64,000 nucleotides of DNA, taken from Cohnella baijiui (GTDB lineage Bacteria; Bacillota; Bacilli; Paenibacillales; Paenibacillaceae). The notes beneath the pieces were generated by a model. It did no database searches and was not told the origin of the DNA. It saw only the letters and a program-made list of their open reading frames with translations. The translations under genes were made by a program, and so were the position numbers. Position 1 is the first letter of the stretch. The number at the start of each line of letters is the position of its first letter. Shown piece by piece: positions 6,792 through 16,152 of the stretch. The stretch spans positions 46,272 to 110,271 of the forward strand of contig NZ_JAJFOW010000019.1 in NCBI RefSeq assembly GCF_020731285.1, given 5' to 3'.

Positions 6792-8860
6792 TATGGTGCG
6801 GCTTCCGCAACCGCCTCGCCGGCGCGAGCCACCTGGACGCGTCCGGAGAAGAAGACGGCGCCTCCGCCCATGTCGGCCAACCGATCCGGCGTCAAAGCGT
6901 TGACCGTGTGTTTCTTGCCCGGCGCGTCGGCCCATAGCCCCTGGCTGACGACGACGCCCGGGAGGACGTCTTCGCCGATCGCCGCGGTCAACTCCGCTTC
7001 GCCCCGGTCGTTCCACACGCGGACCCTCTCGCCGTCTCCGATCCCGAGCGCCGCCGCGTCGGCCGCGTTCATGTGAAGCTTGGGCGCCTTTTCGAGCTTC
7101 GCGTGCTTCTCGTTCAGCGAAAAGGTCGAATTCAGGAAGTTGTGGTTCGGTCCCGGGATAAATCGGAACGGCCACCGCTCCTCGTCCTGCTCCAGCAGCG
7201 GCGTGTATGTCGGCAGCGGCGGATAGCCCTTGCGCCCCATCGCGGCCGAATACAGCTCGATCTTGCCGCTCGGCGTCGGGAGCCGGCCGGGGAACAGCGG
7301 CTTCACGTCGGCTTTAACGTACTGGCGTTCGACGAGCGCTTCATAGGTGATGCCGTCGTATGCGGGATTCCGCGGGTAGTCCACCGCCTGCCTGATGAGA
7401 TCCGCTTCGCTGTCCTGCAGCGCGGGATCGTCGTAGCCCATCCCCCGGGCCAGCAGGCGGAACACCTCGACGTTCGATTTGCTTTCGCCGTACGGCGCCA
7501 CGACCGGCTGCTGGATCTGAACGTAATGATGCCAATAGGAATGATACAAATCGGTATTCTCGAACGCCGAAGTCGCCGGCAGCACGATGTCCGCGTACTT
7601 GGCGGTTTCGGTCGGGAACAGGTCGTGGACGACCGTGAACAGATCCTCGCGCGACAGCCCCTCCCGGACTTTGTTCGCTTCCGGCGCGACGACGGCGGGA
7701 TTCGTGTTGTACACGTAAAGGGATCGGATCGGCGGATCAAGCTCCAGCAGCGCGCTGCCCAGGCGGTTCATGTTCACGGAGCGCGCCTTGCCTTTCCGCA
7801 GATCGGGGCGCTGCAGCGCTCGCGAATTATGCTGCACGTAGCCGCCGTTCGCCTTGATCGCGCCGCCTCCCCGGTGAAGCCACTGCCCGGTCAGCGCCGG
7901 CAGGCAGGCGATCGTGCGGACGCACATCCCGCCGTTGTCGTGATGCTGGATGCCGTTGCCGATGCGGATAAAGGACGGCGTCGTCTCGCTGTACATGCGC
8001 GCGAGACGAACGATGTCGCCCGCCGGGACGCCCGTGATATCCGCAACCGTGTCGGGATCGTAGGCCTTCACGTGGGCCCTCAGCTCCTCATGGCCGACCG
8101 TGTATTCCCGCAGAAACGCTTCGTCGGTCCGACCTTCCGCGAACAGGACGTGCATGAGGCCGAGCGCCAGCGCCGCGTCGGTGCCCGGCTTCAACGGGAT
8201 GAACCAGTCCGCCCATTTGCCCGTCCGGTTGCGGTGGACGTCGATGACGACGATCTTCGCGCCGTTTTTGCGCGCTTTTTCCGCGATCGTCACCTGGTGC
8301 ATGTTCGTGCTGACGGCGTTGATTCCCCAGAAGACGAACAGCTTGGCGTGCTCGGTATCCTCGGGAGACGTGCCGATGCTGTCGCCCATTGTATAGCGAT
8401 AGCCTTCGGAGCCGGCGGCCTCGCAGATCGTCTGATCCAGCTCGCTGGCGCTCATCCGGTTGAAAAATCGCCGGTCCATCCCTTCGGTGCCGATGCGTCC
8501 CATGTTGCCGTAAAAACTGTAGGGGAGAATCGACTCGGGACCTTCGGACGCGATCAGCTCCCGCCATCGGCCGGTGATCGTCCCGATCGCCTCCTCCCAC
8601 GTGATCGGCTCGAAGGCGCCTTCGCCCTTCGGCCCCACGCGTCTGAGCGGCGTCGTCAGCCGTTTCGGATCGTAGATGCGCTCCGCCATGTGGCGGACCT
8701 TGTTGCAAATCGCGCCCTGGGTGACGGGGTGATCAGGGTCGCCTTCGATCTTGACGATGCGCCCGTCACGCTTGTGGACGAGGAGCCCGCATTGGTCCGG
8801 ACAGTCGAGCGAGCAGACGGAGGGAAATACGCCGGTAGGTTCGTTTAGAAAGTCTTTCAT
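6791..8860 (-). CDS. molybdopterin oxidoreductase, YoaE-like
   Basis: The 689-residue protein begins with a [4Fe-4S] motif (CSLDCPDQC with a fourth Cys in GAICNKVR), then the molybdopterin-binding domains (FVFWGINAVSTNMHQ; NTNPAVVAPE; LFPTETAKYADIVLPATS) and a C-terminal molydopterin dinucleotide-binding barrel (LHMNAADAAALGIGDGERVRV). It belongs to the DMSO-reductase superfamily near Bacillus YoaE. No twin-arginine signal, so it is cytoplasmic. The electron partner is not encoded next to it. Substrate unknown; formate or a thiosulfate/polysulfide-type acceptor are both possible. GAAAGGAG precedes the start. Confidence 0.85.
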   Translation of the reverse strand: MKDFLNEPTGVFPSVCSLDCPDQCGLLVHKRDGRIVKIEGDPDHPVTQGAICNKVRHMAERIYDPKRLTTPLRRVGPKGEGAFEPITWEEAIGTITGRWRELIASEGPESILPYSFYGNMGRIGTEGMDRRFFNRMSASELDQTICEAAGSEGYRYTMGDSIGTSPEDTEHAKLFVFWGINAVSTNMHQVTIAEKARKNGAKIVVIDVHRNRTGKWADWFIPLKPGTDAALALGLMHVLFAEGRTDEAFLREYTVGHEELRAHVKAYDPDTVADITGVPAGDIVRLARMYSETTPSFIRIGNGIQHHDNGGMCVRTIACLPALTGQWLHRGGGAIKANGGYVQHNSRALQRPDLRKGKARSVNMNRLGSALLELDPPIRSLYVYNTNPAVVAPEANKVREGLSREDLFTVVHDLFPTETAKYADIVLPATSAFENTDLYHSYWHHYVQIQQPVVAPYGESKSNVEVFRLLARGMGYDDPALQDSEADLIRQAVDYPRNPAYDGITYEALVERQYVKADVKPLFPGRLPTPSGKIELYSAAMGRKGYPPLPTYTPLLEQDEERWPFRFIPGPNHNFLNSTFSLNEKHAKLEKAPKLHMNAADAAALGIGDGERVRVWNDRGEAELTAAIGEDVLPGVVVSQGLWADAPGKKHTVNALTPDRLADMGGGAVFFSGRVQVARAGEAVAEAAP

Positions 8861-8945
8861 TTCCGCAGCTCCTTTCGAGTTGCGTCCATTTTATCATATG
8901 GGCGAGCGCTGCGGCGACCGCGGGTTCGGATTCGGCGGCAACGCC

Positions 8946-8982
8946 AAAGCGCCGCCTCCGCCATGCGGCGGGACGGCGCTTT
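8946..8982 (-). terminator. strong hairpin after the kdp unit
   Basis: A long GC-rich inverted repeat (AAAGCGCCG at 8946-8954 and CGGCGCTTT at 8974-8982, with an inner CCGCC/GGCGG arm) follows the small membrane gene. It lacks a good U-tract, so it may be a weak terminator or an RNA 3'-end stabiliser. Confidence 0.5.
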
Positions 8983-8997
8983 CGAGGACCATCTTGG

Positions 8998-9105
8998 TTA
9001 CAAGCCGTCCATCAGCCGATGCCAGCCCCACAGCAGCAGCAGCGGCACGCCGCAGGCGATCGACAAGCCGATCACGAACGCTTTGTCCCGGAACGTCTTT
9101 TTCAT
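8998..9105 (-). CDS. 35-residue single-span membrane peptide
   Basis: A short frame with an excellent ribosome site (GGGAGGGAGACGCA before ATG at 9105) encodes a basic start (MKKTFRDK), one hydrophobic segment (VIGLSIACGVPLLLLWGW, about residues 11-28) and a short tail. It lies 69 bases past the double KdpD gene on the same strand with no terminator between, so it is probably the last gene of the kdp transcript. I do not recognise the family. A role as a small subunit or regulator of Kdp is a guess from position. Confidence 0.6.
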   Translation of the reverse strand: MKKTFRDKAFVIGLSIACGVPLLLLWGWHRLMDGL

Positions 9106-9174
9106 TGCGTCTCCCTCCCGTGTACGTCCGCCTTTTCAAAGATTAGACGCCGCTGCCCGGCGCGGGGTTGCGGC

Positions 9175-11514
9175 TTAGAACCGGGAAGGCTCCAACCGGC
9201 GATCGGCGACGACGAGCACGTCCATGCGCCGGCCTTTCCGCAGGATCGTCCGTACGACGGAGCGCCGAAACGGCCCAAGCGGACCGCCTTCGCGGACGGG
9301 CTGGCCGAGGATGATCTGCGTGCTGCGGCAGGCGTCCGCCCGCGCCAGCAGCGCTTCCGGAATCCGCCGAGCCGACGGCGCGCGGAGCGTCTCGAACTGT
9401 CCGCCTAGCCGTTCCGCCAGCTCCGAGAGCGCTTCGAGCCGCTGCCGCAAGGCGCCCCCCGGCTCGTTCTTCCCCGCGTGAACATACACCGCTCGCCACT
9501 CCGCCTTCAGCCGGTGCGCGATGCGAAAGCCGCGGCGGAGAAGCCGCTCCGCCCCCTCGCCGGCCGTCACCGCGACGAAGATGCTCTCCCGGCGTCCCCA
9601 GGATCCCCGCAGCGAAGCGTTGCGCTCCCAGGACTCGAGCCGTTCGTCCACGTCGTCCGCGATTTCCCGCAGCGCCAGCTCACGGAGCGCGATCAGATTC
9701 CCCGTCCGGAAAAAATGCCCCAGCGCCTGCTCGACCTTCTCCATCGCGTAGATTTTGCCGGCGCGCATCCGCTCCTGCAGCGCTTTGGGCGCGACGTCGA
9801 TCAACTCGACCTCGTCGGCCAGGCGGAGCAGGGAGTCCGGCACGGTTTCCCGCACGCGCACACCGGTTATCTGCTCGACGGCGTCGTTCAGGCTCTCCAG
9901 ATGCTGCACGTTGACGGTCGTGACGACCGAAATGCCGGCCTCGAGAATTTCCATGACATCCTCGTAGCGTTTGCGGTGGCGGCTGCCCGGCACGTTCGTA
10001 TGCGCCAGCTCGTCGATGAGCGCGACTTCCGGATTGCGGGCGAGAATGGCCGGAACGTCCATTTCCTCGAGCGTCGCGCCCTGGTATGCGATCTTAGCCC
10101 GCTCTATCACCGGGAGCGATCCGAGCTGCGCGCGCGTCTCCGCCCGCCCGTGCGTCTCCAGCAGCCCCACGACCGCATCGATCCCTTTGGCCCGCATGTC
10201 GTTGCCCTCGCGCAGCATCGCGTACGTCTTGCCCACCCCCGGCGCGGCGCCGACGTAGACCTTGAAGCGGCCGCGCCGGATGCGGTCGATCTTGCGCTCG
10301 ACCTCCTGCTCCGTGAGCCGCTTGTAAGGGGTCGCCGTCTGCTCGCTCCTCGACCGCGCGGGCAAAATCCGCTCCCCCTCCTGGTCGGCGCGGTCCGCGA
10401 CGAAAAACACGTCGATGCCCCGGACCCGCCGCAGCACGCCGCTTGTGATCGAGCCCCTGAGCCGCTCCTGCCAGGGGCTCATCTTCGAATGCCCGAGCAC
10501 GATGCGCGTCGCGCCTTGGCGGGCGGCATAGCCGACCAGGGCGGCGGCCAGCCTGCGGCGGCCCGGCAGCGGCAGCTCCTCGAAGCGCGCCCCGACTTTG
10601 TCCGCCAGCTTCCGTATGGAGCGCTTGAACGCGGCGGCTTCCTTGGAAAGCGGCTTCGCGGCGTTCGCAAAGGCGACGACGAGCAGCTCGCCGTTCAGCC
10701 TCCGGGCGATCTGCTGCCCTCTGCGGATGTAGATCGAGCCGTTCCAGTGATACTGGGCGGACACGAGGATGCGCTCCGTTGCGCCGGAAGGGCCGACAAG
10801 GCCTTCCGACTCGCGATGCCGCTCCAGGGAGCCGTTCACGTCTTCGGCCATCATGCGGAGCGCCAGCTCGCGCAGCTTGCCGAGCTGGCCGCGGCGCATG
10901 CGCTTCGCGTCGGCGTCCTTCAGATTGCAGAGCCGCCCTTCGTCGAGCCGCTGCAAGATCGTTTCCGGGGACACGTCGATGAGGCGGACTTCGTCCGCCC
11001 CCTCGATCGCTTCCGCCGGCACCGTCTCCCGCGTTTCGATGCCTGTCAGTTTTTGCGCCAGCTCGGTGACGCCTTCGATTTCGTAGACGTTCACCGTCGT
11101 GAGCACGCTGATGCCTCGCGCGAGCAGCTGCCGGATATCGTCCAGCCGGGTCTTCTGCTCCGCCTCCGGACGATTCCGATGGGCGAGGCCGTCGACGAGG
11201 ACGACCTCCGGATTGCGGGCCAGGATCGCGGCCATGTCGAGATCCTTCCGCTCTTCGCCGTCCCGCTGCCAGCGAATGCTCGGAATGCGCTCCAGGCCTT
11301 CGAGCTGGGCGGCCGTTTCCGGGCGGCGTTTCGTCGATACGGCGCACGCGACGACATCGACGCCTTGCTCCCGGAGGGCATGGCCCTCGCGCAGCATGTG
11401 GTACGTTTTGCCGGCGCCGCCGATCGCGCCGATGAAGATTTTCAGCCGCCCCCGATGCAGCTGAAAGATGGCATGCAGCATCTCCTCCGGGGTTTTGCGC
11501 CGGTAGCTCTCCAT
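9175..11514 (-). CDS. double KdpD-module protein without kinase domain
   Basis: The 779-residue protein is an internal duplication. Each half is a KdpD sensor domain with Walker A (GAIGGAGKT near residue 30; GAAPGVGKT near 421) and Walker B-like (VVLVDGLAHRN; VALIDELAHTN), followed by a universal-stress-protein-type domain (IVLGHSKMSPWQERL; IILGQPVREGGPLGP). There are no membrane segments, no HisKA and no HATPase domain, all present in classical KdpD. The halves are diverged, roughly 40% identical by eye. ATG at 11514 is preferred to 11520 because GGAGGG then sits at normal distance. It follows kdpC by 31 bases. No kdpE is present. It probably senses a ligand or controls Kdp by protein contact. 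Confidence 0.85.
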   Translation of the reverse strand: MESYRRKTPEEMLHAIFQLHRGRLKIFIGAIGGAGKTYHMLREGHALREQGVDVVACAVSTKRRPETAAQLEGLERIPSIRWQRDGEERKDLDMAAILARNPEVVLVDGLAHRNRPEAEQKTRLDDIRQLLARGISVLTTVNVYEIEGVTELAQKLTGIETRETVPAEAIEGADEVRLIDVSPETILQRLDEGRLCNLKDADAKRMRRGQLGKLRELALRMMAEDVNGSLERHRESEGLVGPSGATERILVSAQYHWNGSIYIRRGQQIARRLNGELLVVAFANAAKPLSKEAAAFKRSIRKLADKVGARFEELPLPGRRRLAAALVGYAARQGATRIVLGHSKMSPWQERLRGSITSGVLRRVRGIDVFFVADRADQEGERILPARSRSEQTATPYKRLTEQEVERKIDRIRRGRFKVYVGAAPGVGKTYAMLREGNDMRAKGIDAVVGLLETHGRAETRAQLGSLPVIERAKIAYQGATLEEMDVPAILARNPEVALIDELAHTNVPGSRHRKRYEDVMEILEAGISVVTTVNVQHLESLNDAVEQITGVRVRETVPDSLLRLADEVELIDVAPKALQERMRAGKIYAMEKVEQALGHFFRTGNLIALRELALREIADDVDERLESWERNASLRGSWGRRESIFVAVTAGEGAERLLRRGFRIAHRLKAEWRAVYVHAGKNEPGGALRQRLEALSELAERLGGQFETLRAPSARRIPEALLARADACRSTQIILGQPVREGGPLGPFRRSVVRTILRKGRRMDVLVVADRRLEPSRF

Positions 11515-11545
11515 TCGCATCCCTCCCGGGACCGGTCGATCGTCG

Positions 11546-12154
11546 TTATTTTCCCAACATCTCTTGCAGCGCGAGATTCAGCTTCAGCACGTTGACGCGC
11601 GGTTCGCCGAAGACGCCCAGGTCGCGTCCCTCGGTGTGATCCTCGATCAAGGCGCGAAGCCGTCCGGCGGGGATGCCCGTCAGCTTGCTGATTCGCGGAA
11701 CCTGGACCTCGGCCGACGCCGGGGAGATCTGCGGATCGAGGCCCGAGGCGGAGTTCGTCAGCAGACCGATCGGCACCCGATCGACCGGCACGTCGGGATT
11801 GGCTGCCTTCCAGGCGTCGATGGAAGCCTGCGTGCGCTTCAGCAGCTCCGGATTGGACGGGGCGTAGTTGTTCGATCCCGACGCCTCCGCCTGATAAGAA
11901 ATACTCGACACGCGTCCTTGAAAGTACTTCGGATCGGCGAAATTCTGGCCGATCAGCGCCGAGCCGACGACATGGCCGGATGCGTCCTTCACGAGACTAC
12001 CGTTCGCCGTATGGGGCATGATCGCCTGCGAGATCCCCGTCGTGACGAGCGGATAAACGATGCCGCATACGAGCAGAAAGACGATGCCGGCTCGCAGCGC
12101 CACCCAGAATATCGAAGCGCCGGACGATCCGGACGCATGGTCAGCGTGATTCAT
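11546..12154 (-). CDS. kdpC: potassium-transporting ATPase subunit C
   Basis: The 202-residue subunit has one N-terminal membrane span (FWVALRAGIVFLLVCGIVYPLV) and the periplasmic-type domain with GQNFADPKYFQGR, SGSNNYAPSNP and SASGLDPQISPASA, all diagnostic of KdpC. It stabilises the KdpFABC complex and raises ATP affinity of KdpB. AAGGAAGG precedes the start. It lies 22 bases past kdpB. Confidence 0.96.
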   Translation of the reverse strand: MNHADHASGSSGASIFWVALRAGIVFLLVCGIVYPLVTTGISQAIMPHTANGSLVKDASGHVVGSALIGQNFADPKYFQGRVSSISYQAEASGSNNYAPSNPELLKRTQASIDAWKAANPDVPVDRVPIGLLTNSASGLDPQISPASAEVQVPRISKLTGIPAGRLRALIEDHTEGRDLGVFGEPRVNVLKLNLALQEMLGK

Positions 12155-12176
12155 GGCGATAACCTTCCTTTCGGGT

Positions 12177-14207
12177 TTAGACCCACAGATGAACGACGAG
12201 ATCGATGAGCTTGATGCCGACGAACGGCGCGACGATGCCGCCCAGCCCGTAGACGAGCAAGTTGCGCGATAGCAGCTTGGCCGCGCCCATCGGGCGGTAT
12301 GCGACGCCCTTCATCGCGATCGGAATGAGCAGCGGGATGATGACGGCGTTGAAGATGAGCGCGGACAGAATCGCCGACAAGGGCGAGCCGAGATGCATGA
12401 CGTTCAGAGCGCGCATCTCCGGGATCGCCAGGATGAACATGGCGGGGATGATGGCGAAATATTTGGCGATGTCGTTGGCGACGCTGAACGTCGTCAGCGC
12501 GCCTCGCGTCATGAGCAGCTGCTTGCCGATCGAGACGACCTCGATGATCTTGGACGGATCGGAGTCGAGGTCGACCATGTTGGCCGCTTCCTTGGCCGCC
12601 GCCGTTCCGCTGTTCATCGCGAGGCCGACGTCGGCCTGCGCGAGCGCCGGCGCGTCGTTCGTCCCGTCGCCGGTCATCGCGACGAGCTTGCCTTCGGCTT
12701 GCTCCCGCCGGATGACCGCGATCTTGTCCTCGGGCTTGCTCTCCGCGATGAAGTCGTCGACGCCGGCTTGGCGGGCGATCGTCGCCGCGGTCAGCGGGTT
12801 GTCGCCGGTGCACATGATCGTCTTGATGCCCATTTTGCGCAGCTGCTCGAAGCGCTCGCGCATGCCGGGCTTCACCGTATCCTTCAAGTAGATGAGGCCG
12901 TAGACGACGCCGTCGACCGCGACGGCGAGCGGCGTGCCGCCCTCCGTCGCGATGGCGTTGCCTTTGGCGTCGAGATCGGCTGGAACGGAGCCGCCCTGCG
13001 CGACGACCCACTTCTTGACGGCGTCGACGGCGCCTTTGCGGACCTGGCGTCCGTCCTTCAGGTCGATGCCGCTCAAACGCGTCTCGGCCTTGAACTCGAC
13101 GAACGTCCCGCCCTCGGCAAGGGCGTCGTCGTAGCGGATCGCGTCCCGCTTCATCAGCTCCAGCACCGAGCGCCCTTCGGGCGTCTCGTCGCGCAGCGAT
13201 CCGATCGCGGCCCAAGCGGCCAGCGTCTGGACGTCGTGTGCGCCAACGGGGATGAACGCGCTCGCCATCCGGTTGCCGTACGTAATCGTCCCCGTCTTGT
13301 CGAGGATCATCGTGTTGATGTCGCCCGCAGCTTCGACGGCTTTGCCGGACATGGCCAGCACGTTGAACCGGGTGACCCGGTCCATCCCCGCGATGCCGAT
13401 GGCAGACAGCAGGCCGCCGATCGTCGTCGGAATGAGGCAGACGAGCAGCGCGATCAGCACGGGCACCTGCAGCTCGATGCCGACGAACTTCGCCAGCGGA
13501 GCGAGCGTGACGACGACGATCAGGAAGATGATCGTCAGACTCGTCAGCAGCGTGTTCAGCGCGAGTTCGTTCGGAGTTTTCTGGCGCTTCGCGCCTTCTA
13601 CGAGCGAGATCATCCGGTCAATAAACGATTCCCCCGGATCCGTGGTGATCCGGACGACGATGCGGTCGCTGACGACCCGCGTCCCCCCGGTGACGGAGCT
13701 GAAGTCGCCGCCCGCTTCCTTGATGACCGGCGCGGACTCGCCCGTAATGGCCGATTCGTCGACGGACGCGAGGCCCTCGATCACTTCGCCGTCGCCGGGG
13801 ATCGTCTCGCCCTGGGCGACGACGACAACGTCGCCTTTGCGCAGCTCGGTGGACGAGACCGCCTTGATGCCGCTGCCGGCCACCTGATGGGCGGTGATTT
13901 CGTTTTTCGTCTTTTTCAGCGCGCCGGCCTGCGCCTTGCCGCGCCCTTCGGCCAGCGCCTCCGCGAAGTTGGCGAACAACAAGGTGAACAGCAGGACGAC
14001 GAATACCGTCCCATTAAACCCCATGTCATTCCGAGTGCCGAAATAACCGGGGAATACCGTCATGAGCAGCACGACAAACGTGCCGAGCTCCACGACGAAT
14101 AGGACGGGATTTTTCATCATCGTGACGGGGTTTAGCTTGACGAAGCTGGTCTTCAACGCTTGTTGGACCAGCGGCCTGGTCAGCATCGATTGACGTTTCG
14201 GATTCAT
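12177..14207 (-). CDS. kdpB: potassium-transporting P-type ATPase subunit B
   Basis: The 676-residue P-type ATPase has the phosphorylation motif DKTGTIT, the TGES actuator motif (SAITGESAPV), the hinge TGDGTNDAPALAQ and the usual membrane helices. It hydrolyses ATP to drive K+ uptake through KdpA. Length and motifs match KdpB throughout. It lies 18 bases after kdpA, with GAGAGGAA before the start. Confidence 0.97.
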   Translation of the reverse strand: MNPKRQSMLTRPLVQQALKTSFVKLNPVTMMKNPVLFVVELGTFVVLLMTVFPGYFGTRNDMGFNGTVFVVLLFTLLFANFAEALAEGRGKAQAGALKKTKNEITAHQVAGSGIKAVSSTELRKGDVVVVAQGETIPGDGEVIEGLASVDESAITGESAPVIKEAGGDFSSVTGGTRVVSDRIVVRITTDPGESFIDRMISLVEGAKRQKTPNELALNTLLTSLTIIFLIVVVTLAPLAKFVGIELQVPVLIALLVCLIPTTIGGLLSAIGIAGMDRVTRFNVLAMSGKAVEAAGDINTMILDKTGTITYGNRMASAFIPVGAHDVQTLAAWAAIGSLRDETPEGRSVLELMKRDAIRYDDALAEGGTFVEFKAETRLSGIDLKDGRQVRKGAVDAVKKWVVAQGGSVPADLDAKGNAIATEGGTPLAVAVDGVVYGLIYLKDTVKPGMRERFEQLRKMGIKTIMCTGDNPLTAATIARQAGVDDFIAESKPEDKIAVIRREQAEGKLVAMTGDGTNDAPALAQADVGLAMNSGTAAAKEAANMVDLDSDPSKIIEVVSIGKQLLMTRGALTTFSVANDIAKYFAIIPAMFILAIPEMRALNVMHLGSPLSAILSALIFNAVIIPLLIPIAMKGVAYRPMGAAKLLSRNLLVYGLGGIVAPFVGIKLIDLVVHLWV

Positions 14208-14225
14208 ATGGCATTCCTCTCTTCG

Positions 14226-15905
14226 TTAGCGGAGCGTCAAATGCTCGGCGATCGGTCCCAGAACGACGGCTGGCAGGAACGTGAGCGCTCCGATGATCAG
14301 AACGGTGCCGATCAGGATGCCCCAGAACAGCGCGTTGTCCGTCCGGAACGTGCCGACCGTTTCCGGCACCCACGTTTTGCGGACAAGCGAGCCGGCGACC
14401 GCCAGCATCGCGATCATCGAGACGTAGCGGCCGAGCAGCATCACGATACCGGTGGAAATGTTCCAAAACGGCGTGTTGTCGGCGAGCCCCTCGAAGCCCG
14501 ACCCGTTGTTGGCGGCGGAGGACGTCATCTCGTACAGCGCCTGGGAGATGCCGTGGAAGCCCGGGTTCGTCACCCCGGCCCGGCCTGCGTCCGTCAGCAA
14601 GGCGATGGCCGTCGGCACAAGGATGATGAACGGGTGCGCCAAAATCGCGATGGCGATCAGCTTCATCTCCCTCGGCTCGATCTTGCGGCCGAGAAATTCC
14701 GGCGTACGGCCGACCATGAGCCCGGCCAGGAAGACACCCAGGATCGCGTACATGAGCATGTTCACGAGCCCGACGCCTTTGCCCCCGAACACGCAGTTCA
14801 GCATCATCTCGGCGAGCGGAGCGAGTCCGCCGAGCGGCGTCAACGTGTCGTGCATGTTGTTGACCGAGCCGGTCGTCGCTGCCGTCGTCACGGCCGTGAA
14901 CAACACGGATTGGGCGATGCCGAAGCGCGTTTCTTTGCCCTCCATGCTGCCTTGGGAGGCGTCCATTCCGAGCGCGTTCAGCGCGGGGTTGCCCCGCAGC
15001 TCGGACGCGTAGATCAGCGCCAGGAACGCAAGGAACAGCGTCATCATCGCGCCGAAGACGACCCAGCCCTGCTTTTGGTTCTTGGCGAATTTCCCGTACA
15101 CGAAAGGAAGCGAAGCCGGCAGCGTCCACATCGACCATATTTCGATGACGTTCGTGAGCGGGGTCGGATTCTCGAACGGATGCGACGAGTTGGTCCCGAA
15201 AAAGCCGCCGCCGTTCGTGCCCAGATGCTTGATCGATTCGAGCGCCGCGACCGGCCCGATCGCGATATGCTGGGCCGCGCCTTCGATCGTCGTAACGGTT
15301 AAGGTCGGATCCAGCGTTTGCGGAACGCCCAGCGCCACCAGGACGAGCGCAACGATCGTCGCCAGCGGAAGGAAAATCCGCGTGATCGCCTTGACGAAGT
15401 CTTCGAAAAAGTTGCCGATCGTCCGCCCCCGGCTCGTCAAGCCGCGGACGAAGGCGATCGCGACCGAAAAGCCGGTCGCCGCGGAAGTGAACATCATCAT
15501 CATGATGACGGCCATCTGGGAAAAGTAAGAGAGTCCCGTTTCCCCGCTGTAATGCTGCAGGTTCGTGTTGGTGATGAAGCTGACGACCGTGTTGAAGCTC
15601 AGCGTTTCTTCCATGCCTTCGATCTTGTTCGGATTCAGCGGCAGCAGATTTTGCAAGCGCAGGATCAGATAGCTCAAGGCGACGAGCACGATATTCGTCA
15701 GCAGAAAGCTGAGCGCGTACCGCCGCCAGGTCATGCCGTCCCGCCGCTTCAGTCCGATCAGCCGGTAAACGGCCCGTTCGACCGGGCCGAACAGCCGGTC
15801 CGTCCGGTTCGGTTCGTTCGAGAATACGTGATACACATAGGTGCCCAGCGGCTTGACCAAAAGGACCAGCACCGCCAGGACGAGGACGATCTGCAAGACT
15901 CCCAT
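14226..15905 (-). CDS. kdpA: potassium-transporting ATPase subunit A
   Basis: The 559-residue polytopic protein is the K+-translocating subunit. Selectivity-filter loops are visible (NTNLQHYSGE; LGTNGGGFFGTNSSHPFENP; SSAANNGSGFEG). It forms the ion channel-like half of the complex in the cytoplasmic membrane. GGAGGAGG precedes the start, 39 bases after kdpF. Confidence 0.97.
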   Translation of the reverse strand: MGVLQIVLVLAVLVLLVKPLGTYVYHVFSNEPNRTDRLFGPVERAVYRLIGLKRRDGMTWRRYALSFLLTNIVLVALSYLILRLQNLLPLNPNKIEGMEETLSFNTVVSFITNTNLQHYSGETGLSYFSQMAVIMMMMFTSAATGFSVAIAFVRGLTSRGRTIGNFFEDFVKAITRIFLPLATIVALVLVALGVPQTLDPTLTVTTIEGAAQHIAIGPVAALESIKHLGTNGGGFFGTNSSHPFENPTPLTNVIEIWSMWTLPASLPFVYGKFAKNQKQGWVVFGAMMTLFLAFLALIYASELRGNPALNALGMDASQGSMEGKETRFGIAQSVLFTAVTTAATTGSVNNMHDTLTPLGGLAPLAEMMLNCVFGGKGVGLVNMLMYAILGVFLAGLMVGRTPEFLGRKIEPREMKLIAIAILAHPFIILVPTAIALLTDAGRAGVTNPGFHGISQALYEMTSSAANNGSGFEGLADNTPFWNISTGIVMLLGRYVSMIAMLAVAGSLVRKTWVPETVGTFRTDNALFWGILIGTVLIIGALTFLPAVVLGPIAEHLTLR

Positions 15906-15944
15906 TCGTCCGATTCCTCCTCCGTTCGTTTGAAGCGCGTTTCG

Positions 15945-16022
15945 CTAAAATTTTTCCGGATGAATCAAGGCGTAGATCAAATACAGAAACGCCAGCCCCG
16001 CGAAGATCAGGACGACCGTCAT
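15945..16022 (-). CDS. kdpF: KdpF small subunit
   Basis: A 25-residue peptide with one membrane span (VVLIFAGLAFLYLIYALI) and the typical HPEKF end. KdpF stabilises the KdpABC complex. GGAGGG sits 9 bases before the ATG. The start overlaps the stop of the 36-residue gene by ATGA, so the two are translationally coupled. Confidence 0.9.
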   Translation of the reverse strand: MTVVLIFAGLAFLYLIYALIHPEKF

Positions 16023-16129
16023 GGCCGATCGCCCTCCGATCCTTCCACGACCCGGTCGCACCAGACCGCAAAGCCGTAAAAGACGGCGAAAAGGGCGGCC
16101 AGCAAAAGTACCATATAAATGTCCGGCAT
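16019..16129 (-). CDS. 36-residue membrane peptide upstream of kdpF
   Basis: A short frame with a near-perfect ribosome site (TAGGAGGGAAACGAC then ATG) encodes one membrane span (YMVLLLAALFAVFYGFAVW, about residues 5-23) and a charged tail (CDRVVEGSEGDRP). It ends in ATGA overlap with kdpF. Its position, coupling and charge pattern suggest a small partner of the Kdp complex. I believe similar peptides occur before kdpF in other bacteria but cannot verify this here. Confidence 0.75.
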   Translation of the reverse strand: MPDIYMVLLLAALFAVFYGFAVWCDRVVEGSEGDRP

Positions 16130-16152
16130 GTCGTTTCCCTCCTAATGGCTTT

